This document shows, in pieces, positions 50,201 to 61,211 of a stretch of 64,000 nucleotides of DNA. Source of the DNA: Fasciola hepatica. Taxonomy: Eukaryota; Platyhelminthes; Trematoda; Plagiorchiida; Fasciolidae. The notes under the pieces are model-generated. The model did not search any database. It had not been told where the DNA came from and worked only from the letters and a program-made list of their open reading frames with translations. The DNA is taken from NCBI GenBank assembly GCA_948099385.1, contig CANUEZ040000180.1, positions 384,501 through 448,500 of the forward strand, written 5' to 3'. Position 1 is the first letter of the stretch; each line of letters begins with the position of its first letter. The position numbers and the translations under genes were made by a program.

Positions 50201-53200
50201 ATTTCTGACTGGGTATAGATTCATGATCAAGAAGTGACTAAATGAAATTTATTCACACAAACGTCCCAATCTTCGGAACGATTCAAGTATACCTGAAACT
50301 CTGGATGCACGTTTCAACCCCTGAATTTAGCCATCCGTTTATTAAGATAACACAGATAACGAATATGTTCAATACTAATTAACGAGGAGGTCTTCATTGT
50401 AATCGTCTTAAATTTGTGGTAGTGTGCATGTGAAAAATATTCACTCCGAACCTACACACTGGAGTTTAAAAAACGTCTGCTTCAAGCTATAATTTTTAAT
50501 AAGGACTAATTTCGTTCCAAGTTCAGCACACATAGAGTTGGTTCAGTTGGACTGTATTTCGAGATGTTAATTGAGGCCCAGATAATGAAAATGAGTATCT
50601 AAGCAGATATCAGCAAGCCATGGAGAGTCTGAAGCACATGTTCAATGATTACTATTTATTATTTAAAATTACCATTCATTTTCGCAGCACGATACTTTCG
50701 TTCCAACATCCATACAATTGTGATTACCATTTTAAAAACAGGCAGCTGGTTGAGGTTAACTGTGAATACGTGTGAACGCAAAAGTCGGATTTCAAACTAT
50801 AAGTGCAACGTTGAGGTGGACGAGTTACCTCAGTACGGGTATTTTAAGGTCGTCGAGAATGAGACAAAGGGATTGTTAAGTATTACTATATGAAACAAAA
50901 ATTCAGGATGGAAAATAAAAAGCAGCTATGTAAAATATATTATTTCTGATCACGTCAGGCATTGTGGGACAAAGATTGTATGTACATGCGTAGATCTCTT
51001 TCATCTAAATAAGTGCACTGTGGTAAACTCGTATTACTGAAAGGCCTTATATGAAAATAACAATATTGTCGGTAATAAGAAATAAATTATGGGGCGTGCA
51101 TATCTTCACCCACTGAAATTCCATTCGTATTATGCAACGTACTTCAAAGGGCTCTTTGTACCTGGAACTGTGACTACAATGGTAAACGACATCCCAGTGC
51201 TTGACCACTATAATCCTAGAACTCATTCGATACTGCATACGGAACCGTATATGATCAGATAATTATGACTGTTTCACATGTTGCAGGAAACGTTTTTCAC
51301 CTAATGGTGAAGAAATTCAACCAGTCATGCTAAAGGTCGCCATCGAGTCTAGTAGACTTCATGCTATTCGTGTGCTTTTTTAAACAGTGACTGAGTTACA
51401 CCAGGTTCTCCGGTCACCCATGAGTAACGAACTGTTCTCGGCATAAAACTGAGCATCATGTCCATTCATTTCAGTGATTCGATAGCCTCATGTTACACAG
51501 ATTTAGAAAAATTATTTGGACAGCACTTAAATTTATAATTTTGGAGGCTTTCTCTGAATCTTCTTAAAGCGATCAGAAGTTAAACTCAGTTAAAACAAGT
51601 GTTTATTAAAACGGGTGCTCTGAGATGATACGAAAATCACAAATTTTGCCAAAAGCCAACTAGTCGTGCTCCGTAGATGTCTGCTAAGATCACCATTATG
51701 AACCTTCTTCTTCTTCCATCTTCTGGCCGGAAGGACTCAAAGAGCCATCGAAGCAATAGTTACAGTGAAGTCTAACTACAATCACTGAATACCGCCCATA
51801 CAGACATACAGGAAGACAGACGGATGGATTGATAACTGACAATCGCAGATTGCATGCTTGCATCCTCCTTATAATAAGAGAGACAAGAACTATCCTGATA
51901 CCAACATCGCACCCTATGGGGACTGAAGTTAGAAATAATGAATATGGCTATTTGATTTTGTCAGGGGTGATAACTCGCTAAGTCCGCGATGAATATCTTA
52001 ACCATTGGGCGTCACAAACAAGAATATAACACTTTGAGCTAAACACAAGTGTCTGCATACCAGTAACTCTTGAAATGGATTACTGGTTCAGATAAACTAT
52101 CTTGTCCGACTGTGATATTGTCCACAATAGCGCTACACAAGCAGCAAACTTTAGTCGACTAGAAAGAGGGTACAGGTGCAAATGACTGACCAATACTTTT
52201 GGTGAATCGGTCTGATCAGTATCAACAATAAAACTATTTAAGCAACCAGTAACGGTTCTTAATCCAAATATCTGACAAAAGTTTTCAGAAAAATACAACA
52301 GACTCTAATCAACGGAAAAACCCAGCCCGAATTTTTGTGACCGGGGATAAGAAGTCATGGGACACTGGATTTTCAGGCACCTGATGTTTCTCTCAGGAAC
52401 TTTTCTCACGTCCAAACGGTGGATATCAAGCATAAGAAACTGAAAACAGGAAAAGATTCACATTTTCTCTTCTGAGATGATTTTCTTTAGTCTTATCAAA
52501 GTAATCAAAAAAGGTCTGCTTAACCAATAGTTAGATAAAAAGTAATATTGAACAATAAATTTTCTCTATCCGACTTCTTCGCTGTAGTGTTTGGTAATGG
52601 TTATAGAACAGGAAACGTGCCAACCAAAAATTCCTATTCTCTACAGGGAACGAATTTAAAATCCAAGTCTTGAAGAGTATGAATTCAAATTAACAATATT
52701 TTATAGAAAATTCTCAATTACGTGGTTGTGATGCAAAGGTTTCGAGAGAAATGATCAACATTCAGTCGGTTGTGTTGTGTTCGTGTTCATTTGTGTAAGC
52801 GTAAGTGAACTGCTTAGAGCCAAAATGTCATTCTGAAGTGAAATCTGAAAAAGCAATGAAACATAACCGTAACAGGGCTTTCAGGGTTTTCAGTAATGAG
52901 GTGAGCATTGTTACTGCTTGATGAATCGTTTCATAATCAATTCAACCCCACTGCTACTGAAACTGAGGAAGTAGCCATACTCTGTAGGCAACCTTCGTCA
53001 CCCGGACTGCCTACGAGGAAGCCGTTAGGCATAGCATTCGATTGCTGTCCGGCCAGCGGGTTGCTGTTCTTGAAAGCTATTGACTGGGCGATGTAAAGTC
53101 ACACAACGATAACGCTAAAGCAGAAACGTTTACAGCCTGCCCCAACTGCTAATTGCTCAGGTGGTCGACCACCAATCCTTCACACCGGGTTTGAGTCCAA

Positions 53201-56200
53201 TTGGGAGCTCAGTGAATGTTTCCTGATAAGGATCAGAGAGTTGCAGGGATGTTCCAAGGTTTTCAAAGGTCAGCTGAGCGTTTCAGCTAAATACTAAATC
53301 GATGAATGGTATCAATACATAAATTTTTTTGAAACGTTCAATGTATACGTGTGTCATGGTTAATGTGGTCCTGAGCTATGGCATACTGACGTATACAGTA
53401 ACTGCATCAGAGTATGATGGTTGAGACTCAAACATCTTATTGGGATTGCCTTATTAGTAGGTGGCATGAAAATCCGGTCTTGTTTTGATCAGTTTGAGAG
53501 CACGTTGTAAACGATCTTAAGTATATCATTATTATTATCATCTACCCGAGGATCAGTGCATGGGTTCCTGGTAGAATAAGAGGAATGAGGTGAACTTGTG
53601 TGAAAATACTACAGATATCTTGTACTTTCAACGTTAGCTAAATGCTTTCCCACACAATATTTGAAAACAGAAAGGTGTCTCCCTGGTAATTGGACGTGAG
53701 GAAAATGCGGAGGGCAGAACGTCATGCAAAGGAAGTTGAGTGAGTCACCAACGCGGCTAACTGGGGAAACCAAAATAAAGACGCTCTTTATCGGTGAAAT
53801 GTATATGTTCCATTTGTTGGTGGAATATAAGCCTTTATTTAAACAAGCAAACTACGCGGTATGTATGACGATTCGATCATGAACGATAAGAATTCGAGAA
53901 AAATGTTTTCGTCATTAAAAAGACTATAAACGGTTTTCACAGAAGTCATTCTATCTTGCCTGCATAAAAGAGAGTCCAATTAAAACTACAAATTCTGACT
54001 CAGTCGAGGGTACCACTCAGTTAGTCGTGCGTGATGGGTCCCTACAGTCTCGCGAGCATCGTCAGGTTCACAGGATAGAGTCCTAATCTGCAATAATTTA
54101 GACTACAGGGAAAACGGCACATCTATCTGACTAATGATAAGAAATCCGTCAGAAGCACGACAGATATCACGTACAGCGGTTTTCATCGTAAATGATCACC
54201 AAGTAAGATCTTGCTGGGTAAAAACGATACACCCTGGGATAACAGAGATACATTCGAGGGAACTAAGGTTCTTTGTGGTAGTTGATATTCGTTCGTCCCG
54301 TCCGTATGATGTGAAGTACGCTCTAGATGGAGCGCTCTACTATAATGGCTATTGACACATACAAATTCACTGTGAACGATGCGTAGCCAGGGTAAATGAG
54401 GACTACAGTTTCGAAAGAATTTCGAAAGTTTCCTCAAACAGATCTACTCCTTTGAATGCTGTAGGTTTCCGACTGAACAAAATATCACGGATCATTTTGG
54501 AAGACCGATTGAATTTTATGATGAACGGGCCATAAACTTCCTGGCATAACGCAGATATTCTTTTGCTGTATGAGCCTGAGATAAATTTCCCGATTGAGAG
54601 AACCAGGGAAGAAGAAGAAATATCTAAACAAGCCGGTTGTATGTATAAGATTCCGGGTTCTTGGGCAGACATGGAATAAGTCTAAAAAATTAAAAACAGG
54701 TGTTAGTGAACTGATCAAAAAGGCTAACGGCCCACTGATTGAAACTCATGAGCGTCGTCCGAAAAGCTGGGTAAAATATTTCAAAAGACAGTTTAAATAT
54801 TGTAAAAGTTATAATGTTAATGGCGCAGTGCTGTTGGTTGATGTCGTAATTCGCTAGCATTTCGGTTATTGTGGATAACCTCTCTCAAGGCGATGGTTTT
54901 AATCTTCAGCCGGGGTGTTGTGTAGTCCAGTGAATATATAATCACCGGGTGGAGATCAAGCTTGTTGTCCACAAAACTAAGGAATGGAAAATACAGGAAA
55001 TATCAAAAGCATAGCGTAAAATGGTATCTGAGAATGCCATCAATGAATGAAAGAATCAGCAATGATTTTGTTTTTTCATCAAACATCTTTTCATGTATTT
55101 TGGGTTTTGTGTGTTTACGGGGAACGAGAGTTCTGTGCCACGTCACAGATTGTCTCTAACCAACGAGAATCCTCAGACCCAGGCCCTCGGCCAGGAAGGC
55201 GGGAAGCACCAACAGAAGGCAGTGTTGATGCTCCCTTCTTTATACTTCCATACCAATTTCAAATAGAGCACACAATGAAAGACGGCGAGCAAGCATTGGT
55301 GGAACATGTTCGAGCGACTGGAGGTGGAGTAGAGCTATCACTTCAGCCAAAGAGTGGCTATCCCTACCTAACACACGATGATGAACATCGTCATTGCCCA
55401 CGCGATGTTCTCACCGGACAGGTACAATGTTTCGTAGGGATCGGTGGTCAAAAACGGAAAGGTGCTGAGTATTCTGCACACAAGGTAGCCAGGTCTTGCA
55501 ACCATAAGGCAAAACACTACAAACCGCGGCGTTATATACGGGGTATCATGAGCGCACCACAGATAGTGCAGTTTGGCGAGAACTGCTCTATCTCTAGTCA
55601 TCAGATCCTTCCCAATAACTCGAGAGAGAATACCCCTCTGGTTTAGAACCTTTTCGATTTATTACCATAAAAACGACAGTTTATACACGACGCATGGAGT
55701 TAATAGCCAAATCCTGATCCGCACACATTTTGATCCACCTGTCATTCACAACCAATGACTGGTCTGCTAACAAACCCGGTTGATTAATTCGGCTTGAACA
55801 AAATTTGATTAGTTTTTCGGTCCGCTTCGTTCGCTCCCATCTTGCACTTGATTCAGCACAGGTAAAGACGTACTAACTGCTCGTCAAACCGACACCTTGT
55901 TTACTGAACAAACCAGGCCGTCTATCAGCAACGTACCAGCCCATTCCCTCACACTCCTCAACATCATATCCAGCGGTATCAGAGCTCCCAAGGTACTCAA
56001 ATTTACTGACTGACTGTGGCTTATCACCCCAAAGAGGGAGTACAGCACAGACTCCTGCCTGCGTTTTGAACTTGGGAGGCGCAAAGTAAACACCACACCT
56101 GGATAATTTCGATCGTCAAGTGGTTCAAGACGAGATGCATTGTCTGTTTACTGGCACTCAGCAAGGCGATATCATCTGCGTATTCTAGGCCAAAAGCTCC

Positions 56201-59200
56201 ACCGTTTAGTAGACCAAACAAGGTATTTCGTAGAAAATCCTCTATGTCAAAGTTGAAAAGAAATGGGTACATTTGGCAACATTGACGCTCTCCAGTGGAG
56301 ACGACAAAAGGTGGCGAAAGTTGCCGTAGGCCCTATCCCTACCTGAGGTGAAACAGCACAACTGTTTGAGGGCAGGCATTAATTTATCAGATGCACTAAT
56401 TCCCAAACAAAAGCTCCGCAGTGCAGTCCTATCAACAGGGCCAAAGACCGCTCGATATCCAGGACCACGATGATCGCTGGTCTCTGGAAGCTATAACTGT
56501 GCTCTACCAAATGTGGAAGGGTGAAGATTTGATAGATTTATCCACGACGGTCGCGAAACCCAGTCTTCGGCTCTCGAGTCTTCTCCTTACGCGTCCGGCA
56601 TAACAACTGAAGTATGATGGACACCAGTAGATTCGACGCCATTGGGATAAGGGTATCGTACTTATGGTGAGCATAGGCACTATGCGAGCATTTCTTGAAG
56701 TTAGAGACGATAATTGATTGTCCAGCAGGATGTAGAAACCTGATCTAAATTCCATACCTTGGGAACAGTGCATGAGGTTTTGCATCAGGCTGTAATCCAA
56801 CACTTTTAAACAAGGCCGGTAAAAGGCCATCGGAGCCAGGCGCTTTTCTATCTTCCAAGGCTTGGATTTATTCGTATTTTCCAGTCTCAATAGGTAGACC
56901 TGTCGAAACAGACCAGAAGACGAGCGCCGGAATATCTGTGAGCAAATCTGACATAGAAAGCCAACTAAACTAAACCTAGAAGTGCTCCGCCTAGCGTTCC
57001 AGACGCCACTACTGGTTGTGAAGTGACAAACCGTCCGCTTCAAAAATCGTTTGGCTCATAACTTATGGTTTCCTTTCAGGAATTTCCGTTGGAGACGACG
57101 TGGTTCATCTTCGATGCATGTTGCCACCGACAGATTTTGCGAACAGCGCACGTCTTGCTACGAGCTGCGTTCCGCTATATTCACTCCAAGGTGGTATCTA
57201 CCAGTGTGCGTTGATAAGATGCGGAGATTTAGCCAAAATCCAGGGTGTCACAACACGGAGTGACAGACCGAAACCTACTAGAGCGACGGTGTGCAAAGCA
57301 TTCCTGAGGATCGACAAGTGCTGATTGATGTGCTAAGGTGTGTCAAATTTTAGCTTTTAAGGCAGCGTGTTTTAGAAGAAGGAATAGTCGAGCTGGTTGA
57401 GACAGTCAATCTTAGTATAACGGTAGTTACAGCGTCCGTCTGTAATGCCCGCTGAGCGAATGGACAGCTCAGTGCAAACTAGTGCTCGGTCGAAGTCAGG
57501 GGGAGTACTCCAGTACAATCGACAGTCTTGAGTACAACCCTGCTATTTGTGGTCTGCAAAGCTGTCATCAATCTTGGCCTTCTAATGACTCGAAGAGAAC
57601 AGACGCTACAAGGCGAACCGGCGTTTGAAGAGTCTAAAAGGCTGTGTTCAGAACACAGGGTTAAAAGCCGCCCTCTGTTTTCCAAAAGACAGGAATCTGA
57701 CCCAAGGGGTTCACCTGAATTAGTCTCGTTCTATGACAGCCGGCCTATCCTAGCATTCATATTTAATGCCAAGATAACGACATCATCCCTGGTAACCCTA
57801 TGCAAGAAGTTTTGTTACTTTTGTTAGAAGTTAGCTTTGATTGCATCTGCGCTGTCGGAACAAAAAAACGACCCTCATCAATCGGCATGGTGACTGCTCA
57901 CTTTATATAAACCTCCGTCCCACTGCGCATAACCGACTGTCTATAGAGATCCACTCCAGCAGCGCGGCTTCAGACTTCGTACTGATAACGATGCCAACGC
58001 CAGCAAGGTCAGAAAATGCGGCCCAAAGGTCCCCAGAAAGACGTAAGTGGGACATCGCCGAAGAATCAGATGGGGTCGTCAATCGAATGATGAAAATAGA
58101 GTCTTGAATGTGAGTCACTTGAATGAAACACAATAATGATAAGGAGTTTAAGCGCACAAGCTGAATCTGACGGTTGTCCTATGCGTGTAGGGGTTCTCAA
58201 ACTGAAAATGGCTAGTTTTAATGGGTATCGAGGCCAAAAGAGAACATCATCCGGCAGTAGCCGATTCGGTGGGACTTGTAAGCTAGTCATGAAAGAACAA
58301 GAAAGTACACGGCTGGGATTTTCATCGGAGACACTGCAGCCAGTGCGGTTGATCAAAGTTCCCGTTGGAATTGATAAAGTGTTGGTAGAATGAAGAGGAC
58401 TGATGAGAGAAGTTGCTGTGTGGGGTGCAAAAGAGCAGTGCCTACGGAAGAACAATCAGTCATGATAATGTCACTGTTGTTGGACTACTTGGTCTTCCCA
58501 TCCAGAGTAGGCCAATTTATTTGACGATGCATCTTTAGCCTTTGCGCAGCCAACAGTATCCTGCAGCGCAAGATGGCCAAGATAGGCCGGTGGCCAGTTA
58601 AAAGTTTCATTCGCCTTTTTAAAAGCCTTGTCGAGCAAGTGGAACTTGACAACGAGCAGTAGTCTTATATGCCGATGGGCCGCATTCACAATAACACTGT
58701 ACTGTCGGCAGATTTTTGGTTTTCAGAACCCAGAACCTCAGTCAAGAGAAAAATCCTGCCAAATCCTCCAGCAATGCAGCTGGTCATCTATGAGTCCACC
58801 TTATTTATGGGTAGACGTGTGTTTGCTCTTCATCCGATCGGCGAATTGGGGAGGGGCCGGGTAGCATGCAGCTCTGCTGTTCCGGATAAATGGTAAATGA
58901 GAAACAATGAGAAGAGTGCGGTTTAAGAACATCGCAGGTATTGCCTGGTCCATTTTTTCCACCTCACGGTTCACGTCAGAGTTATGACCGAACTGGCGTT
59001 TAGTTGGTACCGCGTCATCTCCAGATGTAACGTGAGTCTAACAAAAAAGTGATCCTTTCAGCTTGGATAGCCCCAAGTGATCCAAAAATTAGGAGACAAG
59101 GGTATGGACCGATACACAGATAGACAGACAAGCAATCAAACGTACAGTCAAAATGATAGATAGGCAGACAGACGGAAAAACACATACCTACATGCAGGCA

Positions 59201-59877
59201 GACAGGTAAGAAAGAGATAAACAAACAGACAAACAGACATAAACGGAATGGCCAGTTAACATGCACGACTTATAGTTTCCGACGAGCAAAACCAGTACCG
59301 GGATCTACCCGCGGTTATCACTTATGAGTTAAGTGTTACTATTTATGGCTGCAATCTCATTTGGATCGTAGGGAGTGTGCATTGACGAAAAGTTCATTTA
59401 TAATATCCCGAAACGACTAATGGAAATTTATTTTGTCGGGTAACAAAGCTAACTTCCAGCGCGAGGACACATAGTCTCAAGTTTGGATTTTCGATGTAAG
59501 TAGTGTGGTGTTGTCCCTGAATGAGTGCACCGGGTACGCATGCTTGATGAGCAGCAACAACTGCGAAACAGGTTGTGCTCTTTCAGGGTATTTTGGGCCT
59601 GCAATCTAGACATAATAATTATATCGAGAATGAACTACTATTCTACTACTAAATTACTGAGAAAACAAAAGATGCCATCGATAATTCACGTAGATTGGGG
59701 TTCCTCGAAATACCTGAGCAAAAACAGTGTATTCAGGGGGAAGATGAACTACCCAGTCATTAGAGTATATGAATTCAAAGAAGATAGTAGCACATCTCAC
59801 ATAACTTACCGGGAAGAAATCCAAGAGGATATAATTCAGTAGCGTCCCCAGAGCATAATACACACCAGTATTGATTC
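33011..59877 (-). CDS. FLVCR: FLVCR-family (SLC49) MFS transporter, C-terminal half; six exons
   Basis: Exons 59,877-59,810, 46,830-46,730, 42,903-42,793, 41,083-40,978, 37,877-37,766 and 33,069-33,011 splice in one frame to about 185 residues ending in a stop, covering transmembrane helices 7-12. The hallmark is the '[19 protein letters not shown]' signature after helix 10, followed by [12 protein letters not shown]. In vertebrates FLVCR1/2 carry heme and choline/ethanolamine across the plasma membrane. In a blood-feeding or tissue parasite, heme or choline traffic is a plausible role (inference). Every junction is GT-AG, with donors gtaagt or gtgagt. Family proteins have about 500-560 residues, so roughly 300 N-terminal residues are missing and probably lie beyond 64 kb. 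The cytosolic tail after helix 12 (IKEDLRRQK...) is short. FLVCR1 and FLVCR2 cannot be told apart from this half. Confidence 0.92.
33070..37765 (-). other. Intron between exons E and F
   Basis: 4.7 kb, AT-rich, with only short chance frames on both strands and an (A)/(G) homopolymer run at about 35,986-35,999. No mobile element was confidently recognised. Confidence 0.6.
37766..37877 (-). CDS. FLVCR: FLVCR-like exon E (helices 11-12)
   Basis: Acceptor ccccgcacag, donor GATCG/gtaagt. It starts in phase 0 directly after Gln of 'NASAQ' and reads [18 protein letters not shown], then [19 protein letters not shown]. This matches the 'LFxIxxTLxxGxLxxxYGxxAGNxFL' block of the family and ends with one base of a split Val codon. 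Confidence 0.9.
38385..39285 (-). pseudogene. Penelope-like element, RT C-terminus and GIY-YIG endonuclease relic
   Basis: Minus-strand frames read a PLE pattern in order: [79 protein letters not shown] (39,200-38,810). The linker to the endonuclease is next, then [20 protein letters not shown] (about 38,735). There the YIG of the GIY-YIG domain has become RVG while the paired Cys and the following Thr-x-Arg remain. A downstream [12 protein letters not shown] block also fits. Several stops are present. PLEs are non-LTR-like retroelements whose terminal repeats often carry hammerhead ribozymes, which is relevant to the motif at 41.25 kb. It lies within an intron of the transporter gene, on the same strand. 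Confidence 0.75.
39286..40084. other. Intronic stretch without recognised feature
   Basis: This might contain more of the Penelope-like RT upstream of 39,285, but no catalytic block could be read. Otherwise nothing was seen. Confidence 0.4.
40085..40160 (+). repeat. Imperfect (TATG)n/(TGTA)n microsatellite
   Basis: Repeated tgtatgtatg units interrupted by single changes, running into the (AT)n tract that follows. Confidence 0.85.
40171..40243. repeat. (TA)n microsatellite, about 73 bp
   Basis: A pure TA dinucleotide tract. Confidence 0.98.
40978..41083 (-). CDS. FLVCR: FLVCR-like exon D (signature exon)
   Basis: Acceptor ttgttctag, donor GCTCAG/gtgagt. The first base completes a Gly codon. 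It then reads [20 protein letters not shown] and [15 protein letters not shown]. This is the most conserved segment of FLVCR1/2 (end of helix 10 and the loop to helix 11) and anchors the family assignment. Confidence 0.95.
41197..41247. repeat. (TA)n microsatellite, 51 bp, abutting the hammerhead motif
   Basis: A pure TA tract. Its right edge lies only a few bases 3' (minus sense) of the ribozyme stem I. Confidence 0.98.
41250..41308 (-). ncRNA. Hammerhead ribozyme, type I-like
   Basis: On the minus strand the invariant core is complete: CTGATGA (41,294-41,288), stem II GCGG-CAACAA-CCGC, GAAA (41,273-41,270), a minimal stem III C-TG-G, and the cleavage triplet GTC (41,266-41,264), with the scissile bond after C at 41,264. 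Stem I can form from CCGAG/CUUGG-type pairs (41,308-41,304 with 41,252-41,256), GC/GC, an AC/CA internal loop, and AC/GU next to the core. The internal loop opposite loop II could make the tertiary contacts of natural ribozymes. Such motifs are known from Penelope-like elements and schistosome satellites. The single-pair stem III suggests action as a dimer or weak activity (inference). Confidence 0.8.
41361..41477 (+). repeat. Inverted repeat arm 1 (partner 41,566-41,683)
   Basis: Runs from actaggatctaagttg through gtctggagtgtgaatgg and cttcattgaagag to actgctaaccca. Its reverse complement is found at 41,566-41,683 with about 85% identity. The spacer is 88 bases, so a transcript could fold into a long hairpin. 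Arm 1 lies just upstream (minus sense) of the ribozyme. Confidence 0.85.
41566..41683 (-). repeat. Inverted repeat arm 2 (partner 41,361-41,477)
   Basis: Contains tgggttagcagtggaccaga, cttcaatgaagagtatcc and ccagacagttcaaattagat, matching arm 1 in inverted order. Past the arm it does not retain a ribozyme core. Confidence 0.85.
41684..42792 (-). other. Intronic stretch, nothing recognised
   Basis: Remainder of the intron between exons C and D. AT-rich, only chance frames. Confidence 0.6.
42793..42903 (-). CDS. FLVCR: FLVCR-like exon C (helices 9-10)
   Basis: Acceptor actccatacag, donor CTCGG/gtaagt. The first base completes a Lys codon. It then reads [36 protein letters not shown] and two bases of Gly. 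Two hydrophobic helices correspond to helices 9 and 10. The join to exon D regenerates the 'LGFAMTG' family motif. Confidence 0.92.
42904..46729 (-). other. Intron between exons B and C
   Basis: 3.8 kb. Apart from a possible SINE at 43.66-43.72 kb, no feature was recognised. Open stretches near 44.7 kb (plus) and 46.4-46.7 kb (minus) have no family resemblance. Confidence 0.6.
43660..43722 (-). mobile_element. Possible tRNA-like SINE head
   Basis: The minus strand has an A-box-like TTAGCTAAGGTGG (43,715-43,703) and about 38 bases on a weak B-box-like GGGTAGGATTTC. The spacing fits an RNA polymerase III promoter of a tRNA-derived SINE. The B box is imperfect. Confidence 0.4.
46730..46830 (-). 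CDS. FLVCR: FLVCR-like exon B (helix 8)
   Basis: Acceptor tttccctcag, donor CATAA/gtaagt. It reads [20 protein letters not shown], then [13 protein letters not shown] and two bases of Lys. This matches the 'xGWIGLTxVxAGxxGxxxxGxxLDxTKxYK' block between helices 7 and 9. The phase is 0 at its start and agrees with exon A. Confidence 0.93.
53148..53205 (+). mobile_element. Possible tRNA-derived SINE head
   Basis: A-box TTGCTCAGGTGG (53,153-53,164) and B-box GGTTTGAGTCC (53,188-53,198) at tRNA-like spacing. The flanking segment cannot fold as a full tRNA by eye, so a SINE or tRNA pseudogene is likelier than a functional tRNA. Confidence 0.5.
54594..54800 (+). pseudogene. RTE-like LINE fragment (endonuclease-RT linker)
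   Basis: A short plus-strand frame contains [20 protein letters not shown] and [10 protein letters not shown]. This resembles the 'LIxxxDGxLIxxxxxRxxRWAEHFxxQF' linker before RT in RTE elements. It is opposite in strand to the larger RTE relic at 55.9-57.7 kb. Confidence 0.5.
55047..55646 (+). other. Uncharacterised open stretch
   Basis: A 199-codon plus-strand frame without family motif, biased composition or clear start context. It overlaps an antisense open stretch of 77 codons. It may be chance or retroelement debris next to the RTE relic. Kept only as a location. Confidence 0.15.
55890..57690 (-). pseudogene. RTE-like LINE: endonuclease end and reverse transcriptase
   Basis: Going down the minus strand, the endonuclease part shows [20 protein letters not shown] (about 57,670) and, in another frame, [14 protein letters not shown] (about 57,500, where the family has a DSDHALV motif). 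The RT follows with [20 protein letters not shown] (about 56,860), [20 protein letters not shown] (about 56,470) and [17 protein letters not shown], then the catalytic [13 protein letters not shown] (about 56,180). Stops and shifts are frequent, so it is inactive. The block just after YADD is the last clearly readable part. Confidence 0.85.
58480..58650 (-). pseudogene. Possible RTE linker fragment
   Basis: A minus-strand frame reads [19 protein letters not shown], reminiscent of the 'HFxxxFxWPPA' motif preceding RT in RTE elements. It lies upstream of the main RTE relic, out of canonical order, so it would be a separate insertion or rearranged piece. Confidence 0.35.
59095..59245. repeat. 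Degenerate GACA/GATA simple repeat
   Basis: Many dispersed gacagacag, gatagatagg and aaacagacaaacagac units. Imperfect throughout. Confidence 0.8.
59810..59877 (-). CDS. FLVCR: FLVCR-like exon A (helix 7)
   Basis: A pyrimidine-rich tract (ctctctctctctttcc) precedes the acceptor aactttag. The donor is TTCCCG/gtaagt. Two bases complete a (probably Gly) codon. It then reads [20 protein letters not shown] and FP. This matches 'YGxNxGxxYAxxTLLNxxxxxxxP', and the join to exon B ([12 protein letters not shown]) restores the family sequence. Confidence 0.92.
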
Positions 59878-61211
59878 CTAAAGTTGCCGACAATTTCAAG
59901 TATGGAAAGAGAGAGAGAGAGAGGGAGAGTAAGAAGGGAAGTGAGAAATTGGGACGAAATTACCATACGCTTTACGAGAAAGTTATCACGATGATCGCAA
60001 AGTCGAGCTAATATTCTGTGACCCTAAAATAACCACTCATTTGCTACATAGCCAATATGATACAGGTGAAATGATAGCACATCATAAGCATGAATAAACA
60101 CATCGTTGAAGATAACATTTTCTTCAAAGCTTTTGTATTAATCTCTGGTTTATTAATGACGCCATAACACGACGAACTTCTAGGCCTTTGTAGGAAATGG
60201 TGTAGGCGTCCTATTAAATATCGTTCAAATAAACTTGCTAAGATTTCAGTAAAGAAAATGTGAATGGTCAATCAGTAGCTTAAGAGAAAGCCCCAGACAA
60301 GCTGTTTAATTTAATGTGTATTACAGAAAAGTTAAGTTGACCATATACAGGTAAATAAACGACAAATAGAGCGAGTTCAAAACGAGTTAGAAGTCTTTAA
60401 AAACAAACCTGTAAATATTGGCGGCGGAAGCAAACTATTACCAGCATGTAAGTAACAAAAAATGCAAAAGCCTTACTAAGCAAAGTGGAGTAACAAAAAA
60501 ACTTTACAGCCACAGAACGCCTAGTTCACAGTTGGAAGTTCACAGACATGGTCAGATCAAGATACGTCGCGACAATAAGTTATCCCTGGGTGACCCAGTG
60601 ATCATACTTACTTTATGTGTAGGTAAAGAATGAAAATAACTGCATCTGAAAACTATCTGCCTTTATCAAAAATAAACAGAAATTGAAAATATTTGTTCGG
60701 ATTTATTGTAAAATTAATCCTTGAAGATTGGTTAGTGAGTTCTGTCGATCCGAACTGCATCAGAAGTGGCTGAACAGAACCAGTGGGATACTGAATACCA
60801 AAGATCACATCATCGGCGTTCGCCATAACCACTCACTCGTTCGTACAGAAGCATGAAAGCGTTATATGTAGAAATTCCGATGAAACTTCCCCAGAGGAAC
60901 ATGTATTACAATAGTAAACCTTGACGAGCATCGTCTGTGAAATTAGGTGAATTGTATGAGATTGGAAAACGAATTTGACAACGGTTATATGTCAGCTACA
61001 CCGGATTAACCAAATACGAATATCAAAAAACGGTCTAAATATGTACAGTTACCCAATCCTGCTGAAGAGACATAATTAGGTGGGTGAAATTCGCTTGGAG
61101 TCAATATATGATGGCCTCGTCGCCCTTTGAATCTTTTGGACACTGCTGGCTGTCATGGTGGACGAAAGTCGAACAAACGTAACTCAGTCATGGGGACCAG
61201 CCCAAACAGGA

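Larger units (their letters stand above)
46831..59809 (-). other. 13-kb intron between exons A and B
   Basis: Contains a possible SINE (53.15 kb), RTE relics (54.6, 55.9-57.7, 58.5 kb) and a GACA-type repeat (59.1 kb). From 46.9 to 53.1 kb only chance frames are visible on both strands, with no exon resembling the transporter, which agrees with exons A and B joining perfectly. Confidence 0.6.

Noticed and set aside
55047..55646. 199-codon plus-strand open frame as a gene
   Set aside because: No motif, no conserved start or splice context, overlapped by an antisense open stretch; listed only as an uncertain location.
60453..60500. Minus-strand peptide LLSKAFAFFVTY as the missing segment before FLVCR exon A
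   Set aside because: The family pattern is suggestive but no GT donor occurs in the phase required by exon A, and the open stretch is very short.
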